Positions 24,125-36,064 of a stretch of 64,000 nucleotides of DNA are shown one piece after another. The notes under the pieces were generated by a model, which did not search any database, was not told the DNA's origin, and was given only the letters and a program-made list of their open reading frames with translations. Origin of the DNA: Ctenosaura bakeri (taxonomy: Eukaryota; Chordata; Lepidosauria; Squamata; Iguanidae); contig CAOLHI010000643.1 in the NCBI GenBank assembly GCA_948474755.1, positions 620,001 to 684,000 of the forward strand, given 5' to 3'. Within the stretch, counting starts at the first letter, position 1, and every line of letters starts with the position of its first letter. A program made the translations under genes and the position numbers.

Positions 24125-24857
24125 TATTTCAGAATGACATACCATTCATTCTAATGGAAATGCTTACAGGTAATATTTCTTTTTGGAAAAAAGATACTTG
24201 TGGATATTTGCATAAGTAAAGGACCAATGAAATTTGAATCACACTGTCTATTTTCATACAAATATCTCCAACCCATGTCTGTTTATGTGACTTCCAGAAA
24301 TAGATGTGCAATAACAAGACAAAACCATGCTTCAAAAATATTGCCATCATAACAAATATATAATGGCAATATAAACAATAATGGAGATGAAGATTTGTTT
24401 GCTGTGTGAATAGAAAAGAAATCATAAATCACTAATTGATTCCAAAATAGAATGACATTTGAAGATAATGTGCTTGCTTGAGAAGCAGTTCTTCGGGTAT
24501 GTATAGGCTCATAAGCTACTTGCAATATTCATTTTTTTCTCTTCAGCAGTCTCAAAGAAGTTCAAGGGAAAAACATAGTGTTGTAATCATCCATAAAACT
24601 TAGCCTTACATTAAGCTCACCCGCTGAATTTGAAAGTTTTGAGGACATCTTTATTTGCACAGGATTCTTTGAAATAAAAAAAGCTTAGTTACACCTATTG
24701 GTGTAAAGAAGGGAAGCGAAACAAGACATTAATATAACGTGGGCCATATTTTATTAATAATCATTAACTAGGCTTTGCAAAATGGCAGAGTAAGGGACTC
24801 AGGCCTTGAAAGGAGGGGTGTGCAAGATACATACTTCCTCCCTCAACTCATACTGAT
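24125..24857. other. No recognisable feature
   Basis: No identified repeat or gene. Short minus-strand frames not supported. Confidence 0.45.
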
Positions 24858-24860
24858 TTA

Positions 24861-25061
24861 GGCCTTTCTACACTACACTGTTACAGAACTATTATTCCAC
24901 TGTAAACATCCTGTGAAATCCTGGGGTTTGCAGTTTAAGGAGGGGCACTTAGAATTCTCAGCCAGATATCTCTTTGGCCTCAGTAAACTACAAACTCCAG
25001 AATTCCATAGGTTGTTGAAAGTGGAATAATAGCACTATAACAGTATAGTGCAGAAAGGTGA
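24861..25061. mobile_element. Foldback MITE, long form (201 bp)
   Basis: Ends ggcctttctacactacact and (reversed) cacctttctgcactatact; same arms and same agaattctcagccaga centre as 4951-5149. TTA lies at 24858-24860 and 25062-25064, with one extra base at the right end. Confidence 0.83.
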
Positions 25062-25203
25062 TTAGGCTGATTTAGGGGGAATTTTGTAATATGATGTTCT
25101 CATAATACCTACAGAGATAATGCAAGAGACTGAAGAAGAATATAGAATACACATTAAATACTTTTAAAAGTTATTTTCCTATTTCATATGTTTTCCCTAC
25201 TAT

Positions 25204-25635
25204 GGTCCTTTTCTCACGTTACCTGTTCGCGCTGCTGGGTTGGGGTCCTCATAGAAGAAGCCTTAGAAGGAATGCCCCCGCTTCCCTGCCGCTTCCCTGC
25301 TGCTTGAGCTTCACAGTTCCTTTCTCCTCATGCAAGCACCCCACCTCTTCCTTTTGCAGTGCAGCCTGGGACCTTTCTCAGCCTGCACTGCCCAGGAAGC
25401 GTGACCGGCCCGGTTCCCAACACACCACATGCCAGGTAAGTGCGCCCGGGGTGCCACAGTGATGTGTGAGCACACAGCGTTTTCGGCTTTAAGCCAAAAA
25501 TGACAAGGTGTGTGCCCACTCTGCGTCCAGCCCTTGAGCATCATGTAAATGTGAGTGCATCATGCAGACCACTCCTCACATTTACACAACGCTCAAGGGG
25601 CCCTCTTGCTTCCAAAATGCTGTGTAAAAAGGGCC
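25204..25635 (+). mobile_element. GC-rich non-autonomous DNA transposon with exon-like cassette
   Basis: Ends ggtccttttctcacg and (reversed) ggccctttttacac. TAT flanks both ends (25201-25203, 25636-25638). Much more GC/CpG-rich than its surroundings. Internally, a pyrimidine tract cacctcttccttttgcag ends at 25359 and ccaggtaagtgcg begins a donor-like site at 25436, enclosing 76 bases. The right third holds an inverted pair (catcatgtaaatgtgagtgc / ctcacatttacacaacgctc). No transposase coding is seen. Confidence 0.82.
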
Positions 25636-25864
25636 TATATTTCAGGACAAGAAAGAATTAATTTATCATGACAAAACTAAAAGCTCTATGATTTCTGATG
25701 CAACTGTCTTCAGCATTCTCATCCAGAACACAGTTCAACTGTTATTACCACCTGCCTCAAAACCAATGGTCAGTATCAGCTATTTAGTTAAGTAAATAGT
25801 TACCTATTCATCTGTAAACGTTCCATATTCCTCACTGTTACTTAATAGGAAGTTTATCCTCAAA

Positions 25865-26320
25865 GGAAGGAAGAAGTAACCAGCAATATTCTTCCCACCA
25901 TAAGAAAATCTTCAAAAAACACACAGTTCTCAAAGGCCATTTGCAATTAGGTACATTCTCTGCATAAAATTTGCATGTGTTCTTCATTTTTTGTTTTTGC
26001 AGAAAAGAGTAACTTCTGTGCAGAAAGCAGCATTTTCTGTATAGAAAACAATGCTTCAATGCAGAAATATTATTTCCTGTGCAGCTAATGTGGTTTTCTT
26101 CATATAAAATGTGGTTTTCTACACAAATCAATCATGTACAAATTATACAGAGAAAAAAATGCCCAATTACAGCATTTTCTGTGCAGGATAAAATATTTCA
26201 GCGCAGAAATACTACTAAGAAAATGCTGTTTTCTGCACAATAATTGTTTCTACACAAAACAACCATATATCAGTTTTGTGCAGAAGAAATCCTGACTTCT
26301 TGTCAGTCCAGGATTTGTCA
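25865..26320. repeat. Unnamed interspersed repeat rich in 'ttttctgNNcagaaa'
   Basis: Starts around ggaagaagtaaccagcaata, has ttcttcccacc, aatcttcaaaaaacacacag and a run of degenerate inverted units such as cagcattttctgtgcagg and gcagaaatact, ending gacttcttgtcagtccagga. The same order (without most of the units) occurs at 39708-39900. Class unknown: no terminal repeats or coding recognised. Confidence 0.6.
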
Positions 26321-26489
26321 GCCCAGTGACACTATTGCTATGATCATAACTTCCCCCAACCTACCTAACTGGACATTAGCTGCATAGAGAGAAGGAGATC
26401 CATTCTGTTGGAATTTGGAACATAAGTGAATGAAGTCTTCATAATTTTCTGGGAGAGGAGGATGGGTAATCAGGCAAGAGGAGGTTACT

Positions 26490-26680
26490 TTGTTATTTGA
26501 GTGCTGCACTAGGACTGTGGTATGCCAGAATTCAAATCCCTGCTCAGGTATAGCAGAAAAGTAGGTGGCCTCAGGCAAGTCACATTCTCTTTGCCTTAGA
26601 GAAAGGTAGTGGTAAACCTGCTCTGAATAATTAACAAAAAAAACCCCCGTTACTCACCATAGAAACGATGTAACAATAAC
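26490..26680 (+). mobile_element. tRNA-derived SINE, degraded
   Basis: Head gtgctgcactaggactgtgg, B-box-like gaattcaaatccctgctcag, body cctcaggcaagtcacattct, ttgccttagagaaaggtagt, then a diverged tail. Same family as 20721-20970. Confidence 0.72.
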
Positions 26681-26758
26681 ACAAGATTACAAATGTGGGG
26701 TTCCACAGGATGAAGTTATTGAAGTTAAATAGCTTAGGGTGAATAGTATCTCAACCTA

Positions 26759-26814
26759 GCCCATTTCTGCACTACAGAATAATAGCAGTATAACACTGTA
26801 GTGCAGAAATCATC
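26759..26814. mobile_element. Minimal 56-bp GGCC-TIR element
   Basis: gcccatttctgcactacag at the left and its reverse complement gtgcagaaatcatc at the right around aataatagcagtataacac. CTA at 26756-26758 and 26815-26817 flanks it. Little more than the two terminal repeats remain, yet it still has a clean target duplication. Confidence 0.78.
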
Positions 26815-27194
26815 CTAATCTTCTGCTGAGTCACAAAGCTTCTCCATAGGATGTGGAGGACAGAAGAAACATTTGTAACCATTCAAATACTAACCAGAGC
26901 TTTGTTCTTCATGGCTACTCTGGCATTTTTTTTACTCACTCCGATACTGTGAATTGTGATCTCATTTCATTTTGTGTGACATCTGCATGGAGCTGTAGGT
27001 TAGAACAGTGTTTTGCCATCTACAACATGAAGCTTAAAACTCTTATATACAATTAGTCATTTGGGAGCTCTGTATCTTTAACTCTTCGATAATACTAAAT
27101 GGTTAAACACTCAGCTTTAGGAAACTTCTTTCTTAGAAGAACACACACAGATCCATGCACTTTTGCTTGTATGTAATATGAGGGTAATATGTCC

Positions 27195-27418
27195 TAAAAG
27201 CACAAGACCCCATGTGATCATGGAAGCTAAGCAGGTCAGCCTTGGATAGTACTTGGATGGCAGACTGCCAATGAATAGAGCGTGCTCTGGGCTATATTTC
27301 AGAAGAAAGAACTCACAAAACCTCACCTCTGAATATTCCTTACCTAAGAAAACCCTATGAAATTAATGGGGTCACCATACGTCTACAGATGACTCAAAGG
27401 CACATATACACACATAAA
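27195..27418 (+). mobile_element. 5S rRNA-derived SINE
   Basis: The 5' part reads catgtgatcatggaagctaa, gcaggtcagccttggatagt, acttggatggcagactgcca, unmistakably 5S rRNA including its internal promoter region (ggaagctaagcaggtc, acttggatgg). The 3' part has aagaaaaccctatgaaat, ggggtcaccatacgtctac and actcaaaggcacatatacac, i.e. the tail of the tRNA-headed SINEs here. This matches the squamate '5S-Sauria' type of SINE. Not a functional 5S gene: the 3' half of 5S is replaced. Confidence 0.88.
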
Positions 27419-27420
27419 AA

Positions 27421-29082
27421 GTGCAAGGTAAGATTTAATGAATTTTGTTTTCTTTCAACAAAAAAAGAAAAAAATATGCTGGCATATGCAGATTTGTAAA
27501 TCTCATACTCCAAGTTTGTAGAAAATGACTGGCATGGGAGAACAAACCATCCAATACAGGTTGAAGTGGATGATAAGGACTTTGAATAGATCATGTATCA
27601 TGTTTTTCTGGGAACAAAGTCTGTTTATAAATAATTAATAAACTGAGGGCCCAGGAACTCTGAGTGGTAGGAACTAATTTAGCTGATCACGGCAGTTGAG
27701 TTTCTGACATGCTGGTTGATGGACTATGTGAGTCATCAGTAGTTCAAATTTCATGGCATATTACATTGTTGGACTGAAGCAGGAGGGTTTTCTCCCATGG
27801 TTTACTCATTTCTACTAACAACATGGGGAAAAATATCTGTGTTTGTGCAGCTCATTATAATTTCTAACAATAAATCTGTCCTCTTCTTTTTCTTCTTCTG
27901 TATGCTACTTGTAGTTAAAACCAGATTTATCTCTAAATACTGTTGCTGTTTTTATGAACCTTCAGGTCATAACAGATTTATAGTAACCTTATCAAAATAT
28001 TTTGGCAAGATTATTCCAAGTTGGTTTGTAATTACCTTCTTAGGAAAGAGTGTGACTTGCACAAAATCTTCCAACGAGTTTCCATGGCTAAGCAAGGATT
28101 TAAAGCACATTCTGCCAAAGTCCTAGTCTAACAGTCATTTCACTGCATGACAATGAGTTTACATCTCCAAATATACCTGGGACAATGTTTGTTTAAAAAA
28201 CAACAACCTGACAATCAATATCCTTTTTTAAAATCTGAAACTTGCCCAGTTTCAATGACATCTTAAAGCATTTGAAGCACTGTGACAAACTGCCCTGCTT
28301 TTAAAACTGGTCTTTTAACTCCTCCAAAATTACTGTTAAAGTTAATTTATGCAGTGGAGTTAACTAGGTTATTTCCAGACAGGAGTACCTTAGGGCAAGT
28401 GACATTGGAGAACAAAGTTTGGTTTTGTTGTACAATGTGACTTTAAAGCTGGAGTTGGCAAAATGTGTGCCCTATTAGAAACCCCATACCCTTCCTTGAC
28501 CAATATTACAACCCCAGCCTCGGGGGTCTTTTACTGGCTATATTGTCACATGTACAGATAGTTATCAGCTTCCACTATTAATCTTTCCTCCCTCCTCACA
28601 TTTTTTTTTCAGTTATAAGAGTTTCCCTGGTTTCAACTTCTGAATGTATTGCAGGGTGGTCATACATGCAACAAACTATTATAGAGTGGTACACCTGCAT
28701 TTAGTAATTTTATTTATTTAACAAAAATTGGATAATCTCCTTCAGTGCAGCTTCCTGTGTAGTTTAAAAAATAAGATAAAATTAAGGATATTAACAATCA
28801 TTTGTTTCTTGTGTGTATGGGTGAGAAACACCAAAATTTTCTGCTTGGATGAAAGGTAGCAAGCTATGCTGTTACTGTGGTTGTCAATCTTGATGATAAT
28901 TTTTTGGGACTGTGTTGTTTTGTTTTGTTTTGCACGAACTGCACAAAGTTGAAGTACAATAGCTGCTCCCTAATTGCATAGCCCTTTAAAAAAGTAGAAC
29001 CACTGGATGAGTTTGCATCTTTTTCATTAACCACCCAGTACTTCTGAGGTTTTGTTTTTGCTGTGTGGAATGTGCACTGTCA
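27421..29082. other. No recognisable feature
   Basis: AT-rich sequence, no identified repeat or gene. An open frame at 27797-28126 (109 codons) shows no family resemblance. Confidence 0.45.
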
Positions 29083-29083
29083 A

Positions 29084-29138
<55 letters not shown>
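29083..29138 (+). repeat. (AAT)n microsatellite
   Basis: About eighteen perfect AAT units. Gives poly-Ile/Asn/Leu frames that are not genes. Confidence 0.96.
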
Positions 29139-29149
29139 TCATCCCTGTT

Positions 29150-29325
29150 AATGGACAAAAAGGATGGGAACATTCTGGTCTCCCTGGAAAGGCAGTTCCA
29201 GATAATAGGGACAGCCATTCAGAAGGTCCTATATCACATTTCCCCCAGTTTTGTCTGTGAAGGTGGTGGGACTGAGAAAAGTGCTCCACCTGAGGTTCAC
29301 AGGGCCTGGGCAGTCTCATTTTAGA
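29150..29325. repeat. Probable interspersed repeat, unclassified
   Basis: ctggaaaggcagttccagat, ctgtgaaggtggtgggactg, aaaagtgctccacctgaggt and cagggcctgggcag have the feel of a dispersed squamate repeat (the 'gaaggtggngggacngagagaagg' pattern). Directly follows the AAT tract. Class not assigned. Confidence 0.35.
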
Positions 29326-29381
29326 ATTTAGATAGACTGCTGGACCTACAACATATAAGGTTTATAGTCCTATATCTGAAT

Positions 29382-29475
29382 TGAGCCAACATGGTGTAGT
29401 TGTTAGAGCACTGGACTACAACCTTGGAGACCACAGTTCAATTCCTTGTTCAAATATAGAAATCCATTGAGTGCC
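29382..29475 (+). mobile_element. tRNA-derived SINE head, 3'-truncated
   Basis: gccaacatggtgtagttgtt, agagcactggactacaacct, tggagaccacagttcaattc match the head and B box of the main SINE family; the body stops after about 95 bp, where a reverse L2 fragment starts. Confidence 0.75.
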
Positions 29476-29483
29476 TCCTAGTT

Positions 29484-29696
29484 TCATTCCAGTAAGGTGG
29501 CCATGAAGGATACCATTGTCAATGGTATTGAAAGACAACAAGAGATCAGCAGAAACAACAGATAACCATGGTCCGATTCCCGATATAAGTTGATTAAAGC
29601 CATCTCTGTCCTATAACCTGTAGGTCTGAAAACAGATTTAAAAGAATTAAGATAGCACATTTCATTCAGAAATTTGACAGAGAAACTGGTCTTCAC
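29484..29696 (-). pseudogene. L2 LINE reverse transcriptase remnant
   Basis: The minus strand keeps a 70-codon frame whose residues NSFKSVFRPTGYRTEMAL line up with the L2-clade RT segment of the form 'FQSGFRPGHGTETAL', followed about 15 residues on by LISCCLSIPLTMV, the position of the family's LDLSAAFDTIDH motif. The conserved Asp residues of that motif are lost, so it cannot be active. This covers only the N-terminal part of the RT domain; flanking parts are absent. The frame may be open by chance. Confidence 0.72.
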
Positions 29697-29699
29697 CCT

Positions 29700-32189
29700 T
29701 AAGAATTCTCAAAGTTCCTCTTCCAAAGTGGTGACATTCTTCTTGGCGTTGCCCACTTTGCTGGTGTCCTCAATTGCAGTAGATTTGACACCAGAGGAAT
29801 CTTTACTAGGTCAGGCAGGCAAGCAGCTGAGCTGGATGGAAGGCAGAATCAGGAGAGTCAGTATCTCAGTGCTACAAAGAGATAGTTTCACTGGGAAGCA
29901 CAGATCCAAGGCATCAGTAAACAGCACCCTCTTCTTCTCTACAGCTTTCTGGTGACATATGTTATCTTCCATATCTTTAAGGTTGCTGTATATTACTGGG
30001 CCACTGGAAGCACTCTTCAGTTTTGTGCAGATACATTATTATGCTGCCTTGATGTGTCAAGATAATCTGTCTTAACAAGAATAGGACAATTAGCTAGTTT
30101 TTGCCACATCCCTAAGTGGAATGCATTAATATAACAGGATTTTAAAGGAAAAAAGAAATACAATAACAATGAATTTTGTTTTAAGTCATATTGTAAACCC
30201 TAGATCCTACATGAGAAGAAAAGTGCACAGAAACACACACACACCACAGAGAGAAGAATATAAGTCTCTATCATTCTTGTTTGCACCCACCCTACCTCAG
30301 AAGGCAGGGCATTCAAAAGGGTGCATCTAGAGAGCTTAACTGCATAGGTAGCTTGGTGTGTGTGGGCATTACTACAGGTAATTGACAGACTACTCCTAAA
30401 CAGAATAAGATTTGAAACAATACAGGGTACATGCACACAAGCTGTTGGCTATGAAAATGAAGAAGTTAAGAATTGTGTTGTATGTTTTGTGCATATATCA
30501 ATGTAAGTTCAGAGCAATAGGTATTTGTAGAAAGGTGTCTAAAGATGATTCCATATAAAATCCAAGGAACATGTGATACTTTGCAGGAACATGAAGGCAA
30601 ACCCCTCCTGTTATGCCATGATATCCCTCAACTATGGCCTGAATCTCATCATTAGTCCCAAGTATAGTATACTCATTGAACAAATGGACTTGACATGGGC
30701 TTTATATAGTTGTAGATTTGCCAACTGATACAATGGGTATACTTTAGTGTATACTCTAGTGTGGCTTCTGTCCCCCTGCCATCCACAAACAGAAGAAGCT
30801 TGCTGTATGTACTAATGTACTCCCACATAAATCCTCAAAAGAGGGGAGTGGAATCTGAGTAGGTTGGGAGGATCTCTACCGGCATAAATCAGTACACATA
30901 TATCCTTGAATATTCAGATTGATGTGTGTAGCCATTAGCCATGATGGTGGCCAGGGAATTGTTTGTATGACCCTATAAGTCTACTCCTACATTCCTTGCA
31001 CATATGGCAGGGGGTTCATACAAAGTAATCAATTGATGGTGAGTTGTATTGAATTCCAAGGACTGGTGTGAAAACCCAGTAGTACCTTTAATATACTAGC
31101 AGTTTTCATTCTCCATGTATATTCAGCATAAAAAGCAAGAGAAACATGAGTAGTTCAACAATTCACAGGTGGAATATGCAGTCAATTAAATGATAACTGT
31201 TGTTTTAGAAATATTGCAGAGTTCAGGTAAAAGGAAAAACAAATGTAAGTGAATGGTCTCACAGCAACAGAAAATAAGTACATTGAGTTGAAGGCTCTTT
31301 CTTTGTAAAACTGACCTGCATTTTAAAAATTTAAGAATGCATTTCACCTCTGGATTATTAGTCTTCCCTGTTGCCATAGCACTTGGCTAAGCAACAGAAG
31401 AGAACTATTTTAATGCAACTGAAGAAGTCATATGGTCATGGCTATTTACAATAAGGAGAATTCAAAATATTGGTAGATCTGTCTTATTGGTAGATCTGTT
31501 TATTTTAATGGAACTAAGAAACTGATTTGCACTGGAAAATCGTGAGCCATGTCATGTTGTAGACTGGATTCTGTTTATATTTCCACTAATGCTTACATAT
31601 GAACTATGGCCATTCAAATTTGCATAGCATTGTGGGACATGCAGCTTAAAAGGTGTGTAAAGAAATAATGATGTCTAGGAGGAAACAGTTATAAAAGAAA
31701 ATGTCATGAGTATACATTCCACTGAAATGAAAAATATTTATAAGGTACTGTTGTTCACCTTGTGTCATTCTTGAAGAATAAACTGTTAAACAAAATCCTT
31801 ATCTTTGGATTTTTGTCCTCTTATTTGTTGTCAATAGATGCAGACCTAGGTACTTCCCATAGGATTTTTGTTTTGTTTTGCAGAAACTAAAATCTTCTGC
31901 CCTTGGAACTTGTATGTCTCATGTTTATTTCAGTCTATTCTTGATAACCATACATCTTACTCTTCCCCCCACCAATCCTAAACATAGAAATGCTATTTGT
32001 CTGGCTCATTTTAAATGACTCCCTTCAAAGATTTTGGTATACAAATTTATAAAGGTTCCAAAGAAGACCGTTTGCCTTGCCATTTTTTTTTGCCTTGCCT
32101 CCATTTTTTTTAAAAAAATAGCAATTTTTATTCACACTTTTTTACAATTTTTTTCTACCTTCATAGAATTTTTTTTTATCAAAAATGGA
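29700..32189. other. No recognisable gene or repeat family
   Basis: Unassigned sequence. 31780-32170 is T-rich with several T8-T9 runs. Nothing coding is supported. Confidence 0.42.
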
Positions 32190-32300
32190 CAAATGTTGTT
32201 GTTGTTGTTATTCCACCTTTTCCTAGCCCTCAGACTCAAAGTAGCTTTAAACAGTTAGCTACAGTAAAAGGTTCGTTGAAGCTATAGAAAAATTAAAGTA
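32190..32300 (-). mobile_element. Possible L2-type 3' tail, reverse orientation
   Basis: ttgttgttattccacctttt followed by tcagactcaaagtagcttta resembles the reverse of the common L2 tail (aagccgctttgagtct...aaggcgggataataat). Diverged; moderate support only. Confidence 0.4.
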
Positions 32301-33146
32301 GAATCAAAAACAATCTGAAAGCATATTAATTAAGGAAAACAACAGAGATAATAGAACACATTATTAAAAGCCCTTTCCCCATGATCTATCAGTTCCCAAA
32401 GGTTTGTTGAAAAAAACAAATATCTTGTCCATTGTTCAACCAGACTGAAGCCTCCAGAAGTGAGCGCTAGAGGTAGAACAAGAAATGAAAGAAGAATACA
32501 AGTCAAGGAATAAGATGTTGTGGTAGATCACAGAAGACTGTGAACGTGGGCTGGGTGAATCAGTGGTTACAGAACATAAAGCTAAGCGAGCGGTGTAAGT
32601 GAAAATGACAGAGGTTGCTTCAAACCACATCCTCAAACAGCTTCCTAGGAGTTGTTAGAGAGAAGAGGAATAACTAGAGTGTCCTTTTCTTGATGAAAGA
32701 GGCTGTCTCAAGATATCAAGACAGTTTGTTGTGATAGTGCCAGACTCCATGAGGTTCTCATTCTTCAGCATGAAAATGAGACAAGGCGCACAGACTGCAT
32801 TTTTTCCCCCTCCCCTATCAAGATTTCTGTAAATTGGCCGGAAAGTCTCTTTGTAAGACAACTGTCTTTCCCTTTTTAAAACAAAACACAAGGCAAGCAC
32901 AGAATGATGTCCTGAGTGATGAAAAAAGATGGAAACAATTCTTCCAATGCTTCTAATTTACAAAGGTCCATAGAAAAAGCCAGCAGCTGTCACAGTTTAT
33001 GGATGAGTTTTTTCTTAACAATGTGCACAAAAATTGCTCTAGCAAACTTGAAAACTCTCATAGAGAGTCCTAGAAAATATTTTACCTTTGTGCAGATGTA
33101 AAGGAAAATGTTAATGTTCTTGGGCAGGAGAGTGAGACAGGCAAGC
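32301..33146. other. No recognisable feature
   Basis: No identified repeat or gene. Confidence 0.42.
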
Positions 33147-33149
33147 AAA

Positions 33150-33563
33150 GGCCCTTTCCACACCCTACCTTCTTCTGTTTTCTGGTGCTGATCCCGCAAC
33201 GGCTCTCCTGGGAAGGGAGTGTGATGTGAGTGCTCCCCTCTACACCAGACCAGAACCCTGAAGAAGAGAGTGCGATGGATAAGCCTCTTCCTTCCACAGT
33301 GCAGCCAGGTACTTTCCCAGGCTGTGCTGGGGTAGGAAACACTGCCATCATGCTTCCTGCCCTTCTTAAGGACAGGTAAGTGCAGGATGGTAGTGCAATG
33401 GTGGGTCATTATCAGGGAAAACCCATCAATAATTTAATCCACAATTGTGCCACCTGAGAACGGGAGAGGAGCAGGACCATGATGATATCATGCAGAAGCA
33501 TCGTTGCAGTCCTGTTCCTCTCCTGTCCCCATTTCAGGATGAGAGGCTATTGCGGAAAGGGCC
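33150..33563 (+). mobile_element. GC-rich non-autonomous DNA transposon with exon-like cassette
   Basis: Ends ggccctttccacac and (reversed) ggccctttccgcaa. AAA flanks at 33147-33149 and 33564-33566. Internal pyrimidine tract gcctcttccttccacag ends at 33299 and gacaggtaagtgc gives a donor-like site at 33376, enclosing 76 bases, the same length as in the 25204 copy. Same orientation as that copy. Confidence 0.8.
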
Positions 33564-33566
33564 AAA

Positions 33567-36064
33567 GACTTTCATAATTTATAACAGGATGGAAAAGACT
33601 TTTGGATGGTGTGTGACTCAGAACCTTGAAGATCTGAAAGTGTTTTAGGAAAAAGGTGCATGGAGTTAATCTACACAGCCTGACCTAAAAGTTGCCTTCA
33701 TTACTTTTGTTTTTAATTTAGATGCAAATTGTTGGGCTTGTTTTGCTCTATGTATCATTACTTGGTGAGTCAAGGAGACAAATACAGAGTCTTAGGGTAT
33801 TGATCTACTCCCTGCCTGAAGTCCAGACACTGTGATAGTAACATATCAAACAGGGTTTGATCAGTGTAATATTAACTTCCAACATATATAATAATTTAAT
33901 CTCGTAAAAAAATAGCTTATTGGCATAAATTCTTTTTTGTGAAAAAAATCATTTTTGTGAAAAATTAGGAAGTCTGACAACAGAGATATAGGTTTCAACT
34001 CTCAAAGTACATAATATAAGTTTAGTAATGTGACATGTGTCAAAATTTGTTGATTTATTATTTTTATCATGCATTAACAGCAAACTCTGTGCATGTGTAC
34101 TGAGAATTAAGTCAGTGATGCTTATTTCCATGCAAGTGGCTATAGGATTGTAGTCTAAGTAACATCCTACACTGATTGAAAACTTTCTACACTAGAATCA
34201 ATATATGAAAATAGTAGAATATTATCTTGTAAATACTTACATAATTGTTTTAAATAGGCTTTTAATTTAGTCATCATACAATTTTGTCTCCAAAGAATTA
34301 ATTGATAATAATATTACTTTTTTGTAATGTTGATTTATTTGCTGTATAAATACAGCAACCATGAACCATGTTTAATAGTATGCATGTATTCAATATGTCT
34401 GAACCAAATACATGTTGAGTCCTACTGATAAGAGGAGACATTGATGTTCAATCCCTAAATGAAACACAACCATTCTTCTGTGACACATATATCAATATAA
34501 TAAAGCCTGTCATGATTTTTACAGAGAGAAATAAGAGAAAGCTGTGTGAGATTTATTTTTTTATAATACAAGTTCCTGTGCAAATATAGACAGCAAGTGG
34601 GGAGGGGAGAAGGAAGGAGAATATGTATATGAAGAATAGAAGCTGAATTTATAGTGAATTGACTATGAGGAGGAGAAGGACGACGACGACGACGACAACG
34701 ATGGCATATTTACATTACAAAACCAATGACAATGTGGCCAAGTTGAACTTGACCTATTCATTCATTAACATTACTGTTTTTCTTCTTTGAGCACCACTAT
34801 CTCAAAACAATCTTATTTTAAAAAACAATCATTTTCCTTTTTTTTCGCCCAAAATCCAAGATGATATCAGCTTTACTTTTCATTACTTGCATATTTTAAT
34901 ATTGCCTCTGTACTGGTTCATCAGTTACTATTATTCCTCTAAATCAAAGAGACACTTGTTTCAAACCCTAGAAATTAGTATTATAGTGTGTTCTGCTGTA
35001 TGACTAATATTTCAATCAGTGCTATATTTGAATCAGCATATTTTGGTTATGTTAACTTCAGTACCAACAAGAAGAGAGAGGTTCAAATTGCATGTACTTT
35101 TTGCAAAAAATATATGCCACTTTTGTGCATAATAGGTTCCTGAAAAGTCAAATGCTAAAATCAGGACAAAATCTAATTTCAGTGAAAGCAACTACAAAAG
35201 CAGTCCTCATTAGTTCTCTTTTGCTTCTGATTATTGTGCTGCATTTTACAATTACTGCAACTACACATAGCTTATCAAGTTGGTTTTCTTGACATTGTAG
35301 GTTTTCCTGCCATTCCCGGTGAAATATAGCAATCCAAAATTGAGTGAAACAAGCAGCAATAATAACAGGAATGATATTACACCTATTCTTTCCCTAACAT
35401 GTCATTTCTAGTAGAGGTGAAGTATAGATTTCAAGTACAGATGAAGCTTTTTCTTATTTTTGAAAAGTAATAAGAAATGGTTGATCAAGTGAAGTGAGGT
35501 CTTTGATTTACTTGGCACTTTAGTTGCTTGCAGATTCCTTCCTAGTGTAGGCTAAAAGTGCTGGTGTTCTCACCTCTTATCTTGTTTACATTCTAGTAAG
35601 TATTCTTTTCAGCTCTAATCTAAAGTCAGTTTTCCACTAATACCTACACACACTTATATATCTCTTACAGATTCTCACATATCAAACTTCTTGTATTGTA
35701 TTCTTTTACTCTATAGGGCACACTGAATCACATTTTTGTCTTTTAAAGTTATATTCCCAGGTCACAAAAATGGCAATTGCATAATTTGAATAAATTGAAC
35801 TGAAGATGGAAACACACTGAACACTGCCACGTACTTTTAAAGGTAGCAGCTATATACTTTGTGGTGGCTGCTCCCAAGGAGTGGAACATTTAGGGGGTTT
35901 CGCTCTCTCTCTTTTCTCTTTCTGCTGGCAAGGAAAGCCTCAGTTGCTGTGGGAGGGTGTATTAAATGGAGGCTCTGTACTTTATATCTTTTCTTTGCTT
36001 GCTACGCTTTAAGTGCATTCAAACTGATTTCAACTGAGCACTGTTTTTGTCCAGGTTCAAGTTT
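33567..36064. other. No recognisable gene; one GAC repeat
   Basis: AT-rich sequence with a small GAC microsatellite at 34667-34702. No identified repeat family or gene. Confidence 0.42.
34667..34702 (+). repeat. (GAC)n microsatellite
   Basis: gaggaggagaaggacgacga then GAC units: a CpG-containing trinucleotide repeat in AT-rich sequence. Confidence 0.88.

Noticed and set aside
27205..27276. 5S rRNA gene
   Set aside because: Only the 5' and middle part of 5S is present, diverged, and joined to a SINE tail, so it is a SINE head and not a gene.
29027..29324. Open frames with poly-Ile, poly-Asn or poly-Leu
   Set aside because: Translation of the (AAT)n microsatellite in different frames.
32990..33409. 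139-codon minus-strand open frame
   Set aside because: Overlaps the GC-rich transposon at 33150-33563 in antisense; a composition artefact.
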